Shown here in pieces: positions 12,092 to 12,209 of a stretch of DNA of 12,209 bases. A program made the position numbers and the translations under genes. Each line of letters starts with the position of its first letter. Position 1 is the first letter of the stretch. The DNA comes from an uncultured Myxococcales bacterium (GTDB lineage: Bacteria > Myxococcota_A > Polyangia > Polyangiales > Polyangiaceae), in assembly GCA_937998045.1 (NCBI GenBank), contig CALKVG010000569.1:1-12209 (forward strand). The letters run 5' to 3'. The notes under the pieces are model-generated. The model had not been told where the DNA came from and ran no database searches. It saw only the letters and a list, made by a program, of their open reading frames with translations.

Positions 12092-12209
12092 GAGCATCGC
12101 GATCCCCATGCCGCCAGCTTTTCCGTCCTCTTGGGCCGGCTTGCGCAGCTGGGAACCGCATTGGGTGCAGGGTTTGGCCGCTCGGCGAGAGCTTGCTTCG
12201 ATCAGTCGT

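Noticed and set aside
12100..12209. Partial minus-strand frame with KPCTQCGSQLRKP at the right edge
   Set aside because: A single CxxC could start a zinc ribbon, but the gene start is outside the window and the following residues look random. Not enough to call.
1..12209. tRNA, rRNA or CRISPR array
   Set aside because: No cloverleaf-like conserved arms, rRNA signatures or regularly spaced repeats were seen by eye on either strand.

Overview
The window is GC-rich, gene-dense accessory DNA with many ECF sigma factors and gene fragments. It fits a large Gram-negative genome, possibly a myxobacterium or related group. That is an impression from base composition and gene content, not a classification.

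Left part (1-2313): a thioredoxin-type arsenate reductase (arsC) converges on an ArsR-family repressor gene. Reading away from arsR is a compact three-gene unit: a 41-residue secreted peptide ending in a cluster of five cysteines, an ECF sigma factor, and a multi-pass membrane protein with seven cysteines that is a candidate anti-sigma factor. Its position next to arsR/arsC suggests a thiol-based metal or metalloid sensing operon.

Centre (2551-7447): I read this as a 4,895-bp serine-recombinase element inserted into a DNA methyltransferase gene. A piece of that gene (minus strand) lies at 2402-2550 and the preceding piece lies at 7448-7603. Joining them at a shared CGAC restores the frame and the conserved W-R-G-I-V-V-W-D-K stretch. 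Joining the two inner ends instead gives an attP-like site whose inverted arms are centred on the same AC dinucleotide. The element carries a large serine recombinase that has lost its catalytic N-terminus, an HTH plus molybdate-binding-like regulator overlapping an outer-membrane-like protein gene, and an intact methyltransferase related to the interrupted one. At the position matching the crossover, the cargo methyltransferase has AG instead of AC.

Right part (7604-12209): a glyoxalase-superfamily fragment is followed by an ECF41-type sigma factor with a C-terminal SnoaL-like domain. It is divergent from two carboxymuconolactone decarboxylase (AhpD-like) genes, the classic ECF41 arrangement. 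Two copies of a GGTCACA-N16-GGTC promoter-like motif lie between them, and one no longer faces an intact gene. Next is a chimeric scar where the start of a glyoxalase-type gene is joined to the end of a SAM-methyltransferase gene. An ankyrin-repeat protein gene then overlaps a YdeI/OmdA-family gene.

Taken together, the window shows sigma-factor stress modules with local targets beside an island that has been inserted, truncated and partly eroded. No tRNA, rRNA or CRISPR array was recognised.
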